Below are positions 35,876 to 45,063 of a stretch of 64,000 nt of DNA, one piece after another; position 1 is the stretch's first letter, and every line of letters starts with the position of its first letter. Source of the stretch: Neobacillus dielmonensis (GTDB taxonomy: Bacteria; Bacillota; Bacilli; Bacillales; Cytobacillaceae); contig NZ_HG942022.1 of the NCBI RefSeq assembly GCF_000612665.1, positions 1 to 64,000 on the forward strand. The letters are read 5' to 3'. Made by a program: the position numbers and the translations under genes. Under the pieces are notes generated by a model. The model saw nothing but the letters and a program-made list of their open reading frames with translations, was not told where the DNA came from and made no database searches.

Positions 35876-37096
35876 ATGAATAATAGTAAAAACATTGAAA
35901 AGGAAACTTTTGAAAAATTGTTAGGTACAGTAGAAGAGTTAAGAGAGTCGACTCGGAAAACACAGCAAAAACGAGATTTAAAAACATGGAGCGACATTCC
36001 CATACCTTTAACGATCAAAGCTGCACTGACAAGACTATCAAAAGATGAATTGAGTGAGATTAGAAAACAATTAGAAATAAAAGGAGCCAGCCAGTTAAAA
36101 AAAGGGGAATTAATAGAATTATTGAGTAGGCAAATTCCACTTTCTCTTAAAAATATGTGCTTACATATGGACCAAGAGCGTTACAGTATCATCAGTAAGG
36201 CTATCCAAAATAAAGGGCAAATTCCAGCCCCCACTTTAGATGGTCATCAATTTGTATACTTTCGCAACATGGGAATCCTCTTTCCCGGTACTCATGAGGG
36301 TAAAAGGGTTTTGGTCATGCCTGAGGAAGTCCTTCAAAATCCCATTTTTCAAGAGAACAACAAGCAGCTCACATCCTACATACATCGAAATACGGAATGG
36401 ATAAAGCTGACCCACGGATTCCTTTACTATTACGGGACTTTAAGCATAGAAGAATTATTGGATTTGCTCAAAAAATACATGAAAGAACCTGTTGATCGTG
36501 TAGAGTATTTATCCCTCATGAACTATGCCATAACTTACTATAAGCAAATGAATTGGGATAAGTCTGGATTGTCTTACATCAGAGTGTTTGACCCGGAAAG
36601 AGTAAAACGCGAGCACAAAATGAGAAAAGACGTGCAGTTTTTCCCGTTCTCTAAAGAACAATTATTACGTGCGGGAGAACCCCATTTTGTGGAACGGAAT
36701 GAAAGCTATATTCATTTTGTCAACTTTTTAACAGCTAATTACGATATCAGCAGAGAGGAAGCTGATGGTATTGTGGAAGAATGTGTTTATGCAACAAACA
36801 TTGGTGAGGAACCTGGCAAGATTTTTGAATTCTTGCAATCTAGACTTGAATTTGAAAGTATCGAAACGGTGAAGGGTTGTATGGACAAAGTCATCGATCT
36901 TATGAATAACACCAAACAATGGTTCCTCAAAGGGTATGCCCCTAAAGAGTTATCAGCACTAGAGAGAAAAAGTTTGCAGCCATCGCCGGGTCGAAAAGAC
37001 AATATTATCGATATCACAACCAAAAAGAAAGTTGGGCGTAATGATCCATGTCCATGTGGCAGCGGCAAAAAATTTAAAAAGTGTTGTGGAAGATAG
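35876..37096 (+). CDS. SEC-C motif protein with SAP/Rho-N-like segment
   Basis: A 406-residue soluble protein. Residues about 45-80 ([20 protein letters not shown], then [10 protein letters not shown]) resemble the SAP/Rho N-terminal helix-extended-helix fold. The middle is helical and unrecognised. The C-terminus is a full SEC-C zinc motif, [21 protein letters not shown] tails are found on SecA and many otherwise unrelated bacterial proteins. Function unknown. Monocistronic, with a strong terminator. Confidence 0.8.
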   Translation: MNNSKNIEKETFEKLLGTVEELRESTRKTQQKRDLKTWSDIPIPLTIKAALTRLSKDELSEIRKQLEIKGASQLKKGELIELLSRQIPLSLKNMCLHMDQERYSIISKAIQNKGQIPAPTLDGHQFVYFRNMGILFPGTHEGKRVLVMPEEVLQNPIFQENNKQLTSYIHRNTEWIKLTHGFLYYYGTLSIEELLDLLKKYMKEPVDRVEYLSLMNYAITYYKQMNWDKSGLSYIRVFDPERVKREHKMRKDVQFFPFSKEQLLRAGEPHFVERNESYIHFVNFLTANYDISREEADGIVEECVYATNIGEEPGKIFEFLQSRLEFESIETVKGCMDKVIDLMNNTKQWFLKGYAPKELSALERKSLQPSPGRKDNIIDITTKKKVGRNDPCPCGSGKKFKKCCGR

Positions 37097-37106
37097 ATAA
37101 GTATGT

Positions 37107-37146
37107 AAAAAAGGAAACTCGTACTAGGTGTGGGGTTTCCTTTTTT
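37107..37146. terminator. Bidirectional terminator
   Basis: AAAAAAGGAAAC / GGTTTCCTTTTTT stem between the convergent SEC-C and OFA-carrier genes. Confidence 0.88.
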
Positions 37147-37197
37147 AATAGTTGTCATATTGCGTCCCTAGTTTCGGTCATTGTATAGGTCAAAGCG

Positions 37198-38427
37198 TTA
37201 TACTAGACCTCCACGTACCTGCAGCTTCCGTTCTCGTTCTTCCTCTTTTCTCCGAGAAGGAGATTTAATAAAGAGGGCCAAAATAAACGATAAAGTACAT
37301 AGAACGCCAATTACGATAAACGTCGGTTTAAAGCCTCCCATAAAATCCGCGATAAACGCACCAGCCAACGCACCAAGACCAAAGCCCTGATAAATAATCC
37401 CATAGTTTTTACTATGATTCTTTACTCCGTAGAAATCGCCCACAATCGCTGGAAATACAGTAATATTGCCGCCAAAACAAAAAGCAATACTTGCGACACA
37501 AACGAAGAAAATAATGTAATTCAAATGGATAAAACTAAGCGTCAAAACAGCTGCGGCAGTAATCAAAAATGCAGCTGCCACAATTTTCAGCCGGCCTATT
37601 TTATCGGAGAGAGTCCCCAGAATAATGCGTCCGATTGTATTGAAGATGGCAATCGCCGCTACCGCATTGGCCGCAGTCGTAGCGTTTAGCCCTACCATCT
37701 GGATGCCAATATCTTTCACAATGCTTATTAAATACAAACCGCTCATACAGGCAGAAAAAAACATAATGAATAGTAAATACGACTCTTTCGTGTGCAGCAT
37801 TTGGTCAACAGAATAGTCATTTTTATTCGATTGAACTGTATCAGGAACGTTCTCCTTTGTGCCGGCATCCCGAAGCAGCAGCGCACCGAGAACAATCATG
37901 ATGAAGGCAATGAGCCCCCAGTACAAGAAGGCCTGCGATACACCGGCAGAAGCGATGAGCCCACTGTTTACATACTTGAAAATTAGGCTTCCTACGCCAT
38001 AAGCAGATACAGAAATTCCTGATATTAACCCTTTCCGTTCTGGAAACCATTTAATCAGATTAGACAATGAAGTAATATAGGCAATCCCGTCTGCAAAGCC
38101 GACGACAACACCGGCAAGCAGGTAGAGCATGAGCAGGGAGGCACTAAATGAATTGAGGATAAGCCCCATTCCCAGAACAATCCCTGCCAGAGTAGTGAGT
38201 TTGCGAATGCCCCATTTCTCTTGTAGTTTACCTGCGAACAAGGTGGAAAACGCCAGGGCAAAACTGGTGATCGAGAAGGTGATCGCAACGGAATTTAGAT
38301 CCCAGCCGAATTTATTCACCAGCGGCTGATTAAATAAGCTCCATGTATAAATTGTACCAAGTCCCATCTGCACGATAATCGTACCCAGGACAATTAATAA
38401 TCGATTGGGAGCTTTGTTTTTCATCAA
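37198..38427 (-). CDS. OFA-family MFS carrier
   Basis: Twelve-helix MFS transporter of the oxalate:formate antiporter family, 409 residues: QMGLGTIYTWSLFNQPL in helix 1, FAGKLQEKWGIRK as the loop 2-3 motif, GFADGIAYI in helix 4 and GTLSDKIGR in the second half. E. coli YhjX of this family is linked to pyruvate. Here it follows the pyruvate oxidase gene on the same strand with a gap of only 38 bases and no terminator, so a role in pyruvate or acetate exchange is reasonable inference. Confidence 0.85.
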   Translation of the reverse strand: MMKNKAPNRLLIVLGTIIVQMGLGTIYTWSLFNQPLVNKFGWDLNSVAITFSITSFALAFSTLFAGKLQEKWGIRKLTTLAGIVLGMGLILNSFSASLLMLYLLAGVVVGFADGIAYITSLSNLIKWFPERKGLISGISVSAYGVGSLIFKYVNSGLIASAGVSQAFLYWGLIAFIMIVLGALLLRDAGTKENVPDTVQSNKNDYSVDQMLHTKESYLLFIMFFSACMSGLYLISIVKDIGIQMVGLNATTAANAVAAIAIFNTIGRIILGTLSDKIGRLKIVAAAFLITAAAVLTLSFIHLNYIIFFVCVASIAFCFGGNITVFPAIVGDFYGVKNHSKNYGIIYQGFGLGALAGAFIADFMGGFKPTFIVIGVLCTLSFILALFIKSPSRRKEEERERKLQVRGGLV

Positions 38428-38465
38428 GGTTTTTCCTTCCTTCTTTAATGTCGATTATTGGCTTG

Positions 38466-40193
38466 TTAGCGGAAGAGGTTCGTTTTGGCCAGATCAATAA
38501 GCTCGTTGCCGTGCCCATTCAGAACCGCTTTCATCATCCAAAGGCTAAAGCCATGCGCTTGTTCAAATGTGATTTTTGGCGGCATAGCCAACTCTTGGCG
38601 ATTCACCACTACATCAACCAACACAGGTCCGTCTATTTGGAGGGCACGCCCAATCGCCTCCTCCAGTTCCGCAGGATCCTCGATTCGAATTCCTTCAATG
38701 CCTATTGCTTGCGCCACAGCTGCAAAGTTAGGGTTTTCAAGGTCGGTGCCTGTTTCCAGGAAGCCGGCTGCTTTCATTTCCAGCTCAACGAAACTGAGCG
38801 CCCCGTTGTTGAAGACGACCACTTTCACCGGCAATTTGTGCTGCCTTAAGGTGAGAATGTCTCCCATCAGCATGGCAAGACCTCCATCTCCGGAAAGGGA
38901 GATGACCTGACGGCCTGGCTGGGCAAGCTGTGCTCCGATCGCCTGTGGCAATGCGTTTGCCATCGTTCCATGATTAAACGAACCTAATAATCGTCTTTTC
39001 CCGTTCATTTGCAAATAACGGGCAGCCCAAAGTGTTGGCGTTCCGACATCGCATGTAAAGACGGCATCTTCGGTGGCTAAATCACTGATGACTTTCGTCA
39101 GATATTGAGGGTGGATCGGTGTACGCCCTGGTTTTCCGATGGCCAGTTCGTCCAAATCTTCGCGGACTTTACGATAGTGTTCTGTTAATTTTTTCAGGTG
39201 GCTATCATCACGTGATTCCGTCAAATAAGGTAATAGTTCCACAATGGTTGCCTTTACGTCCCCACACAGCCCATAGGTGAGATTGGTTCTGCGGCCGAGA
39301 TGTCCAGGTTCAATATCGACCTGCAAAACGGTAGCGTCTTTTGGATAGAATTGCCTGTATGGAAAGTCGGTACCAAGCATCAGCAGCACATCGCATTCCT
39401 TTACAGCATGAAAGCCTGAGGCATAACCGATAAGGCCTGTCAGTCCGACAGAATATGGATTATCAAACTCGAGGTGTTCTTTTCCTCTTAATGCAATGAC
39501 CATCGGTGATTGCAGTCTTTCGCAAAGCTGCATAAGTTCCGCATGAGCTCCGGCGCAGCCTGCTCCGCACAGCAGCGTGATGCGCTTGCCTTTATTCAAG
39601 TAGTCTGCCAGCTTCTGGATCTCCATTTCCGAAGGACGGATGACCGGCTTGGTTACGTGCAGGACATGTTCAGGCACAGGAGTATCGTCTGCTTCTAAGC
39701 CAGCGACGTCACCGGGTAGAACAAGGACGGACACACCTTTACGTGAAACGGCATTCTGCATGGCGACGACAACAGAGCGGGGCATTTGGTGAGAGGTGGT
39801 TACAACCTCGCAGTAATAACTGCAGTCTTTAAAGAGATGTTCAGGGCGTGTTTCCTGAAAAAAGTTAGTTCCAATTTCAAAGCTTGGAATGTGGGCTGCT
39901 ATCGCCAGCACAGGAACCCGGTTGCGGTGACAGTCGTACAAGCCATTGATGAGGTGCATATTACCAGGGCCGCTGCTTCCGGCGCACACAGCAATGCTTC
40001 CACTCATATCCGCATCGGCACCAGCCGCGAAGGCTGCCACCTCTTCATGCCGAACATGAATCCATTCGATTTCCTTTGAACGACGGATTGAATCGAGTAC
40101 AGCGTTCAGTGAGTCTCCTACAATCCCGTAAATTCTCTTTACACCTGCATTTAACAATGCTTCAACGAGTGAATCCGCAATGGTTCTTTTCAT
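38466..40193 (-). CDS. Pyruvate oxidase (PoxB/YdaP-like)
   Basis: Thiamine-diphosphate and FAD enzyme, 575 residues, close to E. coli PoxB (572) and B. subtilis YdaP: converts pyruvate to acetate and CO2. Features: the catalytic Glu in RHEEVAAFAAGA, the GSSGPGNMHLINGLYD block, and the ThDP-binding GDGGLAML...VVFNN motif. An upstream in-frame start at 40232 is possible, but AAGGAG eight bases before the ATG at 40193 decides for the shorter protein. First gene of a unit with the OFA carrier. Acetolactate synthase is unlikely because no small subunit is encoded nearby. Confidence 0.88.
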   Translation of the reverse strand: MKRTIADSLVEALLNAGVKRIYGIVGDSLNAVLDSIRRSKEIEWIHVRHEEVAAFAAGADADMSGSIAVCAGSSGPGNMHLINGLYDCHRNRVPVLAIAAHIPSFEIGTNFFQETRPEHLFKDCSYYCEVVTTSHQMPRSVVVAMQNAVSRKGVSVLVLPGDVAGLEADDTPVPEHVLHVTKPVIRPSEMEIQKLADYLNKGKRITLLCGAGCAGAHAELMQLCERLQSPMVIALRGKEHLEFDNPYSVGLTGLIGYASGFHAVKECDVLLMLGTDFPYRQFYPKDATVLQVDIEPGHLGRRTNLTYGLCGDVKATIVELLPYLTESRDDSHLKKLTEHYRKVREDLDELAIGKPGRTPIHPQYLTKVISDLATEDAVFTCDVGTPTLWAARYLQMNGKRRLLGSFNHGTMANALPQAIGAQLAQPGRQVISLSGDGGLAMLMGDILTLRQHKLPVKVVVFNNGALSFVELEMKAAGFLETGTDLENPNFAAVAQAIGIEGIRIEDPAELEEAIGRALQIDGPVLVDVVVNRQELAMPPKITFEQAHGFSLWMMKAVLNGHGNELIDLAKTNLFR

Positions 40194-40361
40194 AATCTTT
40201 TCTCCTTTTTCATTTTTTTGTATTTTTACCATGGAACAGGGATTTATACTAGATTCCTTTTATGACTTACCTAGATTTATTCCCTTCATTTTTTTCCAAG
40301 AACGTTATAATGGTTTATGTTATAATTTGGTAAAATGAATGAGGCTTGTTAGGGGGAAAAC

Positions 40362-41126
40362 ATGAATTTTATAAAGAATCTAGTGATGTTTTCCATTATT
40401 GTTTTGTTAAGCTCATGTAGTAATATTGGCATTGATAATATAGGTGGTTGCCCTGATGCTGAAATAGAATGGGTAGATGTCGTCATGGTTAACGATATCA
40501 AGTACCAACATGACTTCCCGGACCAACCAAACGAGGAAGCTACACTTTTACTTGAAAAAGGAAAAGAAATCGCGAAAGTTACCTATAAGATGGCAGACCA
40601 TGCTTGCAGTGACCACAAAATGAAAAATGGGGATGCAGCTTATTTAGAAAAAGGGACTCCTATATATGAGCTAAAAGGGTACCCATCGTCATTTATGATC
40701 TTGGCTGATGGCAAAGCATATGTAGCAAAACAAAATAAAACCGCCAAAACAGCCGGAGAACTCTACCCATTAAAAGGACTATTAAAAAACATTCATATCG
40801 AAAGCACAGAAGACGGCAGCCGAATCCATACCTTTTCTGCACAATCCACACAAAAATTCATTGATGAATGGTATCAATTAAAGCTAGAAGACCCCGAAGC
40901 ATTATATAAAAAGGGGCGTTTAGAAGGGGAACGTGTATTTTTAGAAATGGAACTAAAAAACGCAGTATCGTTTAGACAGCTATATTGGATGGATTCAAAC
41001 ACATTTCATGTGGGAGTGGTTGGTAACAAGGAAATAAAAGAGATCATTTCAAACGAATACCACGGGTACCACGGGGACGGTTCTCATGGCTACATTGAAC
41101 TACAAATGAAGGAGGCACGTTTGTGA
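40362..41126 (+). CDS. Lipoprotein of unknown function
   Basis: A 254-residue exported lipoprotein: signal peptide with lipobox LSSC (Cys19). The mature part has repeated His/Asp-rich patches (KMADHACSDHKMKNGD; HGYHGDGSHGY near the end) and otherwise no known domain. Two TATAAT-like hexamers lie just upstream (about 40306 and 40320). The stop overlaps the start of the DUF1801 gene (GTGA), so the two are translated together. Confidence 0.75.
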   Translation: MNFIKNLVMFSIIVLLSSCSNIGIDNIGGCPDAEIEWVDVVMVNDIKYQHDFPDQPNEEATLLLEKGKEIAKVTYKMADHACSDHKMKNGDAAYLEKGTPIYELKGYPSSFMILADGKAYVAKQNKTAKTAGELYPLKGLLKNIHIESTEDGSRIHTFSAQSTQKFIDEWYQLKLEDPEALYKKGRLEGERVFLEMELKNAVSFRQLYWMDSNTFHVGVVGNKEIKEIISNEYHGYHGDGSHGYIELQMKEARL

Positions 41127-41497
41127 CAAATAAACTAAGAACAAACGAAAAGGTAGATCAATTGATTGCGAATTTTCCAGAACAAACGCATAACATTGTG
41201 GATTCCTTAAGAACCATCATTCTCGATTCTTCCCCCAAACTTATCGAAGAACTGAAATGGAATATGCCTAATTATTCCTATAATGGACTGGTGTGTTATA
41301 TCCAAGCGGCAAAAAATCATGTGAATCTTGGCTTCTTTAGAGGGACAGAAATTCTTGATCAAGACCCAAACAAATTATTGCAAGGGTCCGCAAAACTGAT
41401 GAGACATATTAAAATCAAAAAGCTGGAGGATATCCAACCAAAAACTTTTGCCTCACTGATTCAAGAAGCCGTGGCATTAAATGAGAAAGAAGAGTAG
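41123..41497 (+). CDS. DUF1801 protein
   Basis: A 124-residue soluble protein of the DUF1801 family (the group that includes B. subtilis YdhG and the frataxin-like Fra). EELKWNMPNYSYNG and CYIQAAKNHVNLGFFRG are the family core. It starts at GTG overlapping the lipoprotein stop. A role in iron or general housekeeping is known only for some relatives. Followed by a strong terminator. Confidence 0.82.
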   Translation: MTNKLRTNEKVDQLIANFPEQTHNIVDSLRTIILDSSPKLIEELKWNMPNYSYNGLVCYIQAAKNHVNLGFFRGTEILDQDPNKLLQGSAKLMRHIKIKKLEDIQPKTFASLIQEAVALNEKEE

Positions 41498-41509
41498 ATG
41501 AAATACTAA

Positions 41510-41541
41510 AATGACAGGTGACCTTACACCTGTCATTTTTT
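41510..41541 (+). terminator. Rho-independent terminator
   Basis: ATGACAGGT / ACCTGTCAT, perfect nine-base stem followed by a T-run, after the DUF1801 gene. Confidence 0.9.
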
Positions 41542-41563
41542 ATTCAGAGGTATTTTAAAAATA

Positions 41564-42361
41564 TTATATTACAATTGATTTATAAGTTTTTAGTAGATAC
41601 CGTTCAATAAACTCAGCTAATCCGTCATTTTCGTGGTGTCCGGTAACAAAATCAGCGGCATTTTTAACCACTAAGCTAGCATTTCCCATTGCCACACCCG
41701 TACCGGCATGGCGAAGCATCTCGATATCATTGGGTCCGTCTCCAATCGTTACAACTTCATTTGGATGGATTCGATAGGTGCGAAGCAGGCTTTTAATTGC
41801 AGACCATTTGGATACATTTGGCGCAACCAACTCAAACCCATCCTTCCAATTGATGACATCCGCTTCCTGTTTAAACATTGCGGAAAATTCGGGGCAGGGT
41901 GCACCTGTTCGAACACTATATTTAAGAACCCCTTGATAATCTGCCTGTCTTAAATCTCCAATATACCGCGGAGGAATGTTCCCAACCTTGGTCCAATAGT
42001 CGATTTCTTCATTTGTTTCCTGACAATAAACTCCATCTGCTGTATGAATAATGACATTACAAGGGTTTTTAGCAGTAAAATCGTGGAAGCGTTCTTCGTT
42101 GAGGCGGACTGTTGTCTTTTGAATTACTTTGCCTGTCTCGGCATCATGAATAACGGCGCCGTTCAAACAGATCATCGGAGTTCGTAATCCAAGTTCTTTA
42201 TGGTAGGGAGTAGTTACTTCATAATGTCGGCCAGTTGCTAGAAAAACCTCGACTCCATGATCAATAAGCCTATTAATAGCAACCTTATTTCGGCTGGAAA
42301 TCTGGTTTGAGGTTTTTAATAGTGTACCATCCATGTCAATAAATATTGCTTGCACCCTCAT
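41564..42361 (-). CDS. Cof-type HAD phosphatase
   Basis: HAD-superfamily phosphatase with C2 cap (Cof/YkrA-like), 265 residues. Motif I DMDGTLL at the N-terminus, motif II in LATGR, the Lys of motif III, and motif IV GDGPNDIEML are intact. Members dephosphorylate sugar phosphates or FMN/PLP. The frame is open from 42397, but GAGGAGG nine bases before the ATG at 42361 fixes the start. Single gene. Confidence 0.87.
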   Translation of the reverse strand: MRVQAIFIDMDGTLLKTSNQISSRNKVAINRLIDHGVEVFLATGRHYEVTTPYHKELGLRTPMICLNGAVIHDAETGKVIQKTTVRLNEERFHDFTAKNPCNVIIHTADGVYCQETNEEIDYWTKVGNIPPRYIGDLRQADYQGVLKYSVRTGAPCPEFSAMFKQEADVINWKDGFELVAPNVSKWSAIKSLLRTYRIHPNEVVTIGDGPNDIEMLRHAGTGVAMGNASLVVKNAADFVTGHHENDGLAEFIERYLLKTYKSIVI

Positions 42362-42655
42362 GTATTCTGCCTCCTCATTCGTTGGTACACCCATCATATC
42401 AACTGATTGTTAACGCCATGTAAACTCAGTGTACGGAATAAATAAAGTTTACGTTTTATTCAAGATAAAAATCTTAGAATCATACTTAAATACAATAGCA
42501 TAATGTAAGTTGCAAATTTTGCCTCTGCCATCGGTTTCAATAATTTAGTAAAATAAAGGTACATTAAAGGTACAGTTTTCTTCTATTTATTATCAGTTAC
42601 ACTTAATAGTTTAAGTTGAAAAATTAAAAAGTTTATTACGGGAAGGAATAAGGAC

Positions 42656-43651
42656 ATGCCATTAGAAATTGTTCGCCAGGATATAACAAAAATGAAGGTG
42701 GATACCATTGTCAATGCAGCCAACACCGGGTTGAAAATGGGTGGAGGAGTGTGTGGAGCGATTTTTTATGCGGCAGGGGTAAGAGAACTGCAAGAGGCAT
42801 GTGACAAAATTGGTGGTTGTAACGTAGGTGAAGCCGTCATCACAGACGGGTTTAACTTGGATGCCAAATATGTCGTTCATACTCCAGGACCGATTTGGCA
42901 GGGAGGAACCCAACATGAAGCTGATTTGTTACAGGCCTCCTATGCTAACTCTTTGGAACTGGCAAAAAATCATCAATGTGAGTCAATCGCATTTCCAATG
43001 ATATCAACAGGTATCTACGGTTATCCGAAGGAGGAAGCCTTACAAATTGCGGTTTCCACCATTAGTGCCTTTTTATTAAAGGAAGACATGCACGTTTATC
43101 TTGTCGTTTTTGATAAAAAATCCTTCGGAGTCAGCCAGAAGATATTTGCATCGGTTCATCAATACATAGATGAACATTATGTGGAAGAGCTAGAGAGTGT
43201 GTTTCAATTTAATCGTTCCTTACCAAAGATGATGGAACCGATGCACGAAATTGACATGCCTGAGCCAAAAGAAGTGCAAAGTTCTTTAGACTTCATATTT
43301 GATCAAATGGATGTTTCTTTTTCCGAGAAATTGCTGCAAATGATTGATGCTAAGGGTATGACTGATGTAGAGACCTATAAGCGGGCCAATATTGACCGGC
43401 GCTTATTTTCAAAAATTCGCAACGCGGCAGATGATTACTCGCCTAAGAAAAAAACGGCCATTGCTCTAGCAATCGCCCTGCGATTGAACTTAGAAGAGAC
43501 CATCGACTTGCTGACAGCAGCTGGTTATGCCTTGTCACACAGCAGCAAATTCGATGTGATTATAGAGTATTTTATCAAGCAAGCCAACTATAACATACAT
43601 GAAATTAATGAAGTATTATTTACTTTTGATCAACCATTATTGGGTGCTTAA
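42656..43651 (+). CDS. Macro-domain protein with C-terminal HTH-like region
   Basis: Residues about 1-165 are a macro domain that binds ADP-ribose or removes it/O-acetyl-ADP-ribose: VNAANTGLKMGGGVCGAIF and FPMISTGIYGYPKEEA are the ligand loops. A linker follows, then about residues 220-331 form a helical region (YKRANIDRRLFSKIR, KKKTAIALAIALRLNLEETIDLL) resembling an XRE-like helix-turn-helix. GGGAAGGA precedes the ATG. The next gene, 76 bases on, encodes a VWA protein. A pairing of ADP-ribose sensing with nucleic-acid or protein binding is possible; function is not known. Confidence 0.85.
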   Translation: MPLEIVRQDITKMKVDTIVNAANTGLKMGGGVCGAIFYAAGVRELQEACDKIGGCNVGEAVITDGFNLDAKYVVHTPGPIWQGGTQHEADLLQASYANSLELAKNHQCESIAFPMISTGIYGYPKEEALQIAVSTISAFLLKEDMHVYLVVFDKKSFGVSQKIFASVHQYIDEHYVEELESVFQFNRSLPKMMEPMHEIDMPEPKEVQSSLDFIFDQMDVSFSEKLLQMIDAKGMTDVETYKRANIDRRLFSKIRNAADDYSPKKKTAIALAIALRLNLEETIDLLTAAGYALSHSSKFDVIIEYFIKQANYNIHEINEVLFTFDQPLLGA

Positions 43652-43654
43652 AAT

Positions 43655-43679
43655 GTCGCTTTCAAAGCGACCTTTTATT
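43655..43679 (+). terminator. Weak hairpin between macro and VWA genes
   Basis: GTCGCTTT / AAAGCGAC with almost no loop and a CTTTTATTT tail. It may reduce rather than stop read-through into the VWA gene. Confidence 0.45.
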
Positions 43680-43727
43680 TCTGATTCTTGATATCCTTTG
43701 TTTATAAAGAACGGAGGATGATAAACC

Positions 43728-44387
43728 ATGAAAAGAGATTTAACAGAATTAGTGTTTATCTTAGACAAAAGCGGGTCAATGTCAGGATTAGAAGCGGACA
43801 CGATTGGCGGATTTAATTCCATGTTGAAGAAGCAACAATCAGCCGAAGGGGAATCGGTGGTGACAACCGCATTATTTGATCATGGATATGAACTATTGCA
43901 TGACCGAATTGACGTAAAAGGCATTTTGCCGATTACCGAAAAGGATTACCAGGTAGGAGGGACCACTGCTTTGCTAGATGCCATTGGTTTCACCATTCAA
44001 AAAATCGTCAATGTCCAAAAGCATACCAATGAAGAGTTGCGGGCGGATAAGGTCCTTTTCGTGATTACCACAGACGGAATGGAAAATGCCAGCCGTGAGT
44101 TTACTGCGGAGAAAATCAGAAAGATGGTCCAGCATCAAAGAGAGCAGTATGGATGGGAGTTCCTATTCCTTGGAGCTAACATCGACGCCATCTCGACTGC
44201 TGCGAAATTTGGCATCGATGAGGACTTTGCCGTGGATTACCATGCGGATGAAGCAGGAACACAATTAAACTATCAAGTCGTCAGTGAAGCAGTGAGCCAT
44301 CTTCGCAGCGGCCAAAAAATCGACCGGAGCTGGAAGGAAGGTATCGAAAGGGACCATAATCGGCGTTCTAGAGATAAAAGAATGTAA
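43728..44387 (+). CDS. VWA-domain protein
   Basis: A 219-residue cytosolic von Willebrand A protein. The metal-ion adhesion site is intact: DKSGSMSG (about 14-21), GGTTAL for the threonine, and ITTDGMEN for the last Asp. The C-terminal tail is basic. There is no signal peptide or membrane anchor. Linked with the macro-domain gene, 76 bases upstream on the same strand. VWA proteins often work with AAA ATPases, but none is adjacent here. Confidence 0.85.
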   Translation: MKRDLTELVFILDKSGSMSGLEADTIGGFNSMLKKQQSAEGESVVTTALFDHGYELLHDRIDVKGILPITEKDYQVGGTTALLDAIGFTIQKIVNVQKHTNEELRADKVLFVITTDGMENASREFTAEKIRKMVQHQREQYGWEFLFLGANIDAISTAAKFGIDEDFAVDYHADEAGTQLNYQVVSEAVSHLRSGQKIDRSWKEGIERDHNRRSRDKRM

Positions 44388-44393
44388 ATAGAA

Positions 44394-44433
44394 GGGGAGA
44401 ACACATGGAATAGTATGATGTGTTCTCCTTTTC
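44394..44433 (+). terminator. Rho-independent terminator
   Basis: GGAGAACACAT (44396-44406) pairs perfectly with ATGTGTTCTCC (44418-44428), followed by TTTTC. Confidence 0.88.
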
Positions 44434-44514
44434 GCATGTTAAATAAGTAGTTTATTTATATTAATTCAGAAATTCCGATTTTACTATGGAATATGGGCTA
44501 TTAAAACTAGAAGG

Positions 44515-44619
44515 ATGTATCAGTATAGGGACAGTGAGCGAGCTTTGAAAGTCGAATCCGACATTGGATATGCTCCTCCTATTCGATTTAAATTCGAGCT
44601 TACAGAAAAAATAAAATAA
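44515..44619 (+). CDS. Possible 34-aa ORF or gene remnant
   Basis: ATG with AAGG directly before it, 34 codons: MYQYRDSERALKVESDIGYA and a short basic tail. The spacing to the ribosome site is poor. It reads like the C-terminal end of a lost larger gene. Low confidence. Confidence 0.25.
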   Translation: MYQYRDSERALKVESDIGYAPPIRFKFELTEKIK

Positions 44620-44638
44620 TAGAAATCATTTAAGCAAT

Positions 44639-44670
44639 GAAAAAAGACCGCAATAGATTTGGGCGGTCCT
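44639..44670 (-). terminator. Rho-independent terminator (minus strand)
   Basis: GACCGCC / GCGGTC hairpin that runs into TTTTTT on the minus strand; it would end the small membrane protein gene at 44717-44872. Confidence 0.65.
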
Positions 44671-44716
44671 ATACTTAAATTTACAAGCAGTCGTTATTAT
44701 CCAAAAAAGCAGATAC

Positions 44717-44872
44717 TCACCTTTTTAAAACTATTTGTATGTTAGAGATGATAATCAGTAAAAATATGATACCTGTTGCTTTGCCATCAGGAGTATCTGT
44801 AATTATAAAATTATAAACCGCTATGAGTAACGCTAATGCTAGACATACTCTGCTTATCCAGTTTTTTGTCAT
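44717..44872 (-). CDS. Small membrane protein, 51 aa
   Basis: A 51-residue frame starting MTKNWISRVC with two hydrophobic helices (about 10-25 and 35-48) joined by a TDTPDGKAT turn and ending LKR. A terminator follows on the same strand (44639-44670) and GGTG lies upstream of the ATG. Topology of a typical small two-span membrane protein; no family recognised. Further upstream (about 44934-45000) the minus strand holds a fragment reading LLFFLAGLGVF that lacks a start codon and looks like a remnant. Confidence 0.5.
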   Translation of the reverse strand: MTKNWISRVCLALALLIAVYNFIITDTPDGKATGIIFLLIIISNIQIVLKR

Positions 44873-45011
44873 CTTATTTCACCACTGTCTCCAAATCTAA
44901 GACGATCCAAATCTATTTAAAAACATTTATATAACTATTATTTTTTAGATGGTCTAGAAAACTTAATAAAAACTCCCAAACCAGCTAAGAAAAACAGTAA
45001 GATTCATCACA

Positions 45012-45050
45012 TAAAAAAAGCCGATTCTCCTTAAGTTGGAAAATCGGCCT
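45012..45050 (-). terminator. Rho-independent terminator (minus strand)
   Basis: GCCGATT / AATCGGC stem ending in a run of seven T on the minus strand, just after the BMP lipoprotein gene. Confidence 0.88.
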
Positions 45051-45063
45051 TGCTTTATGGATT

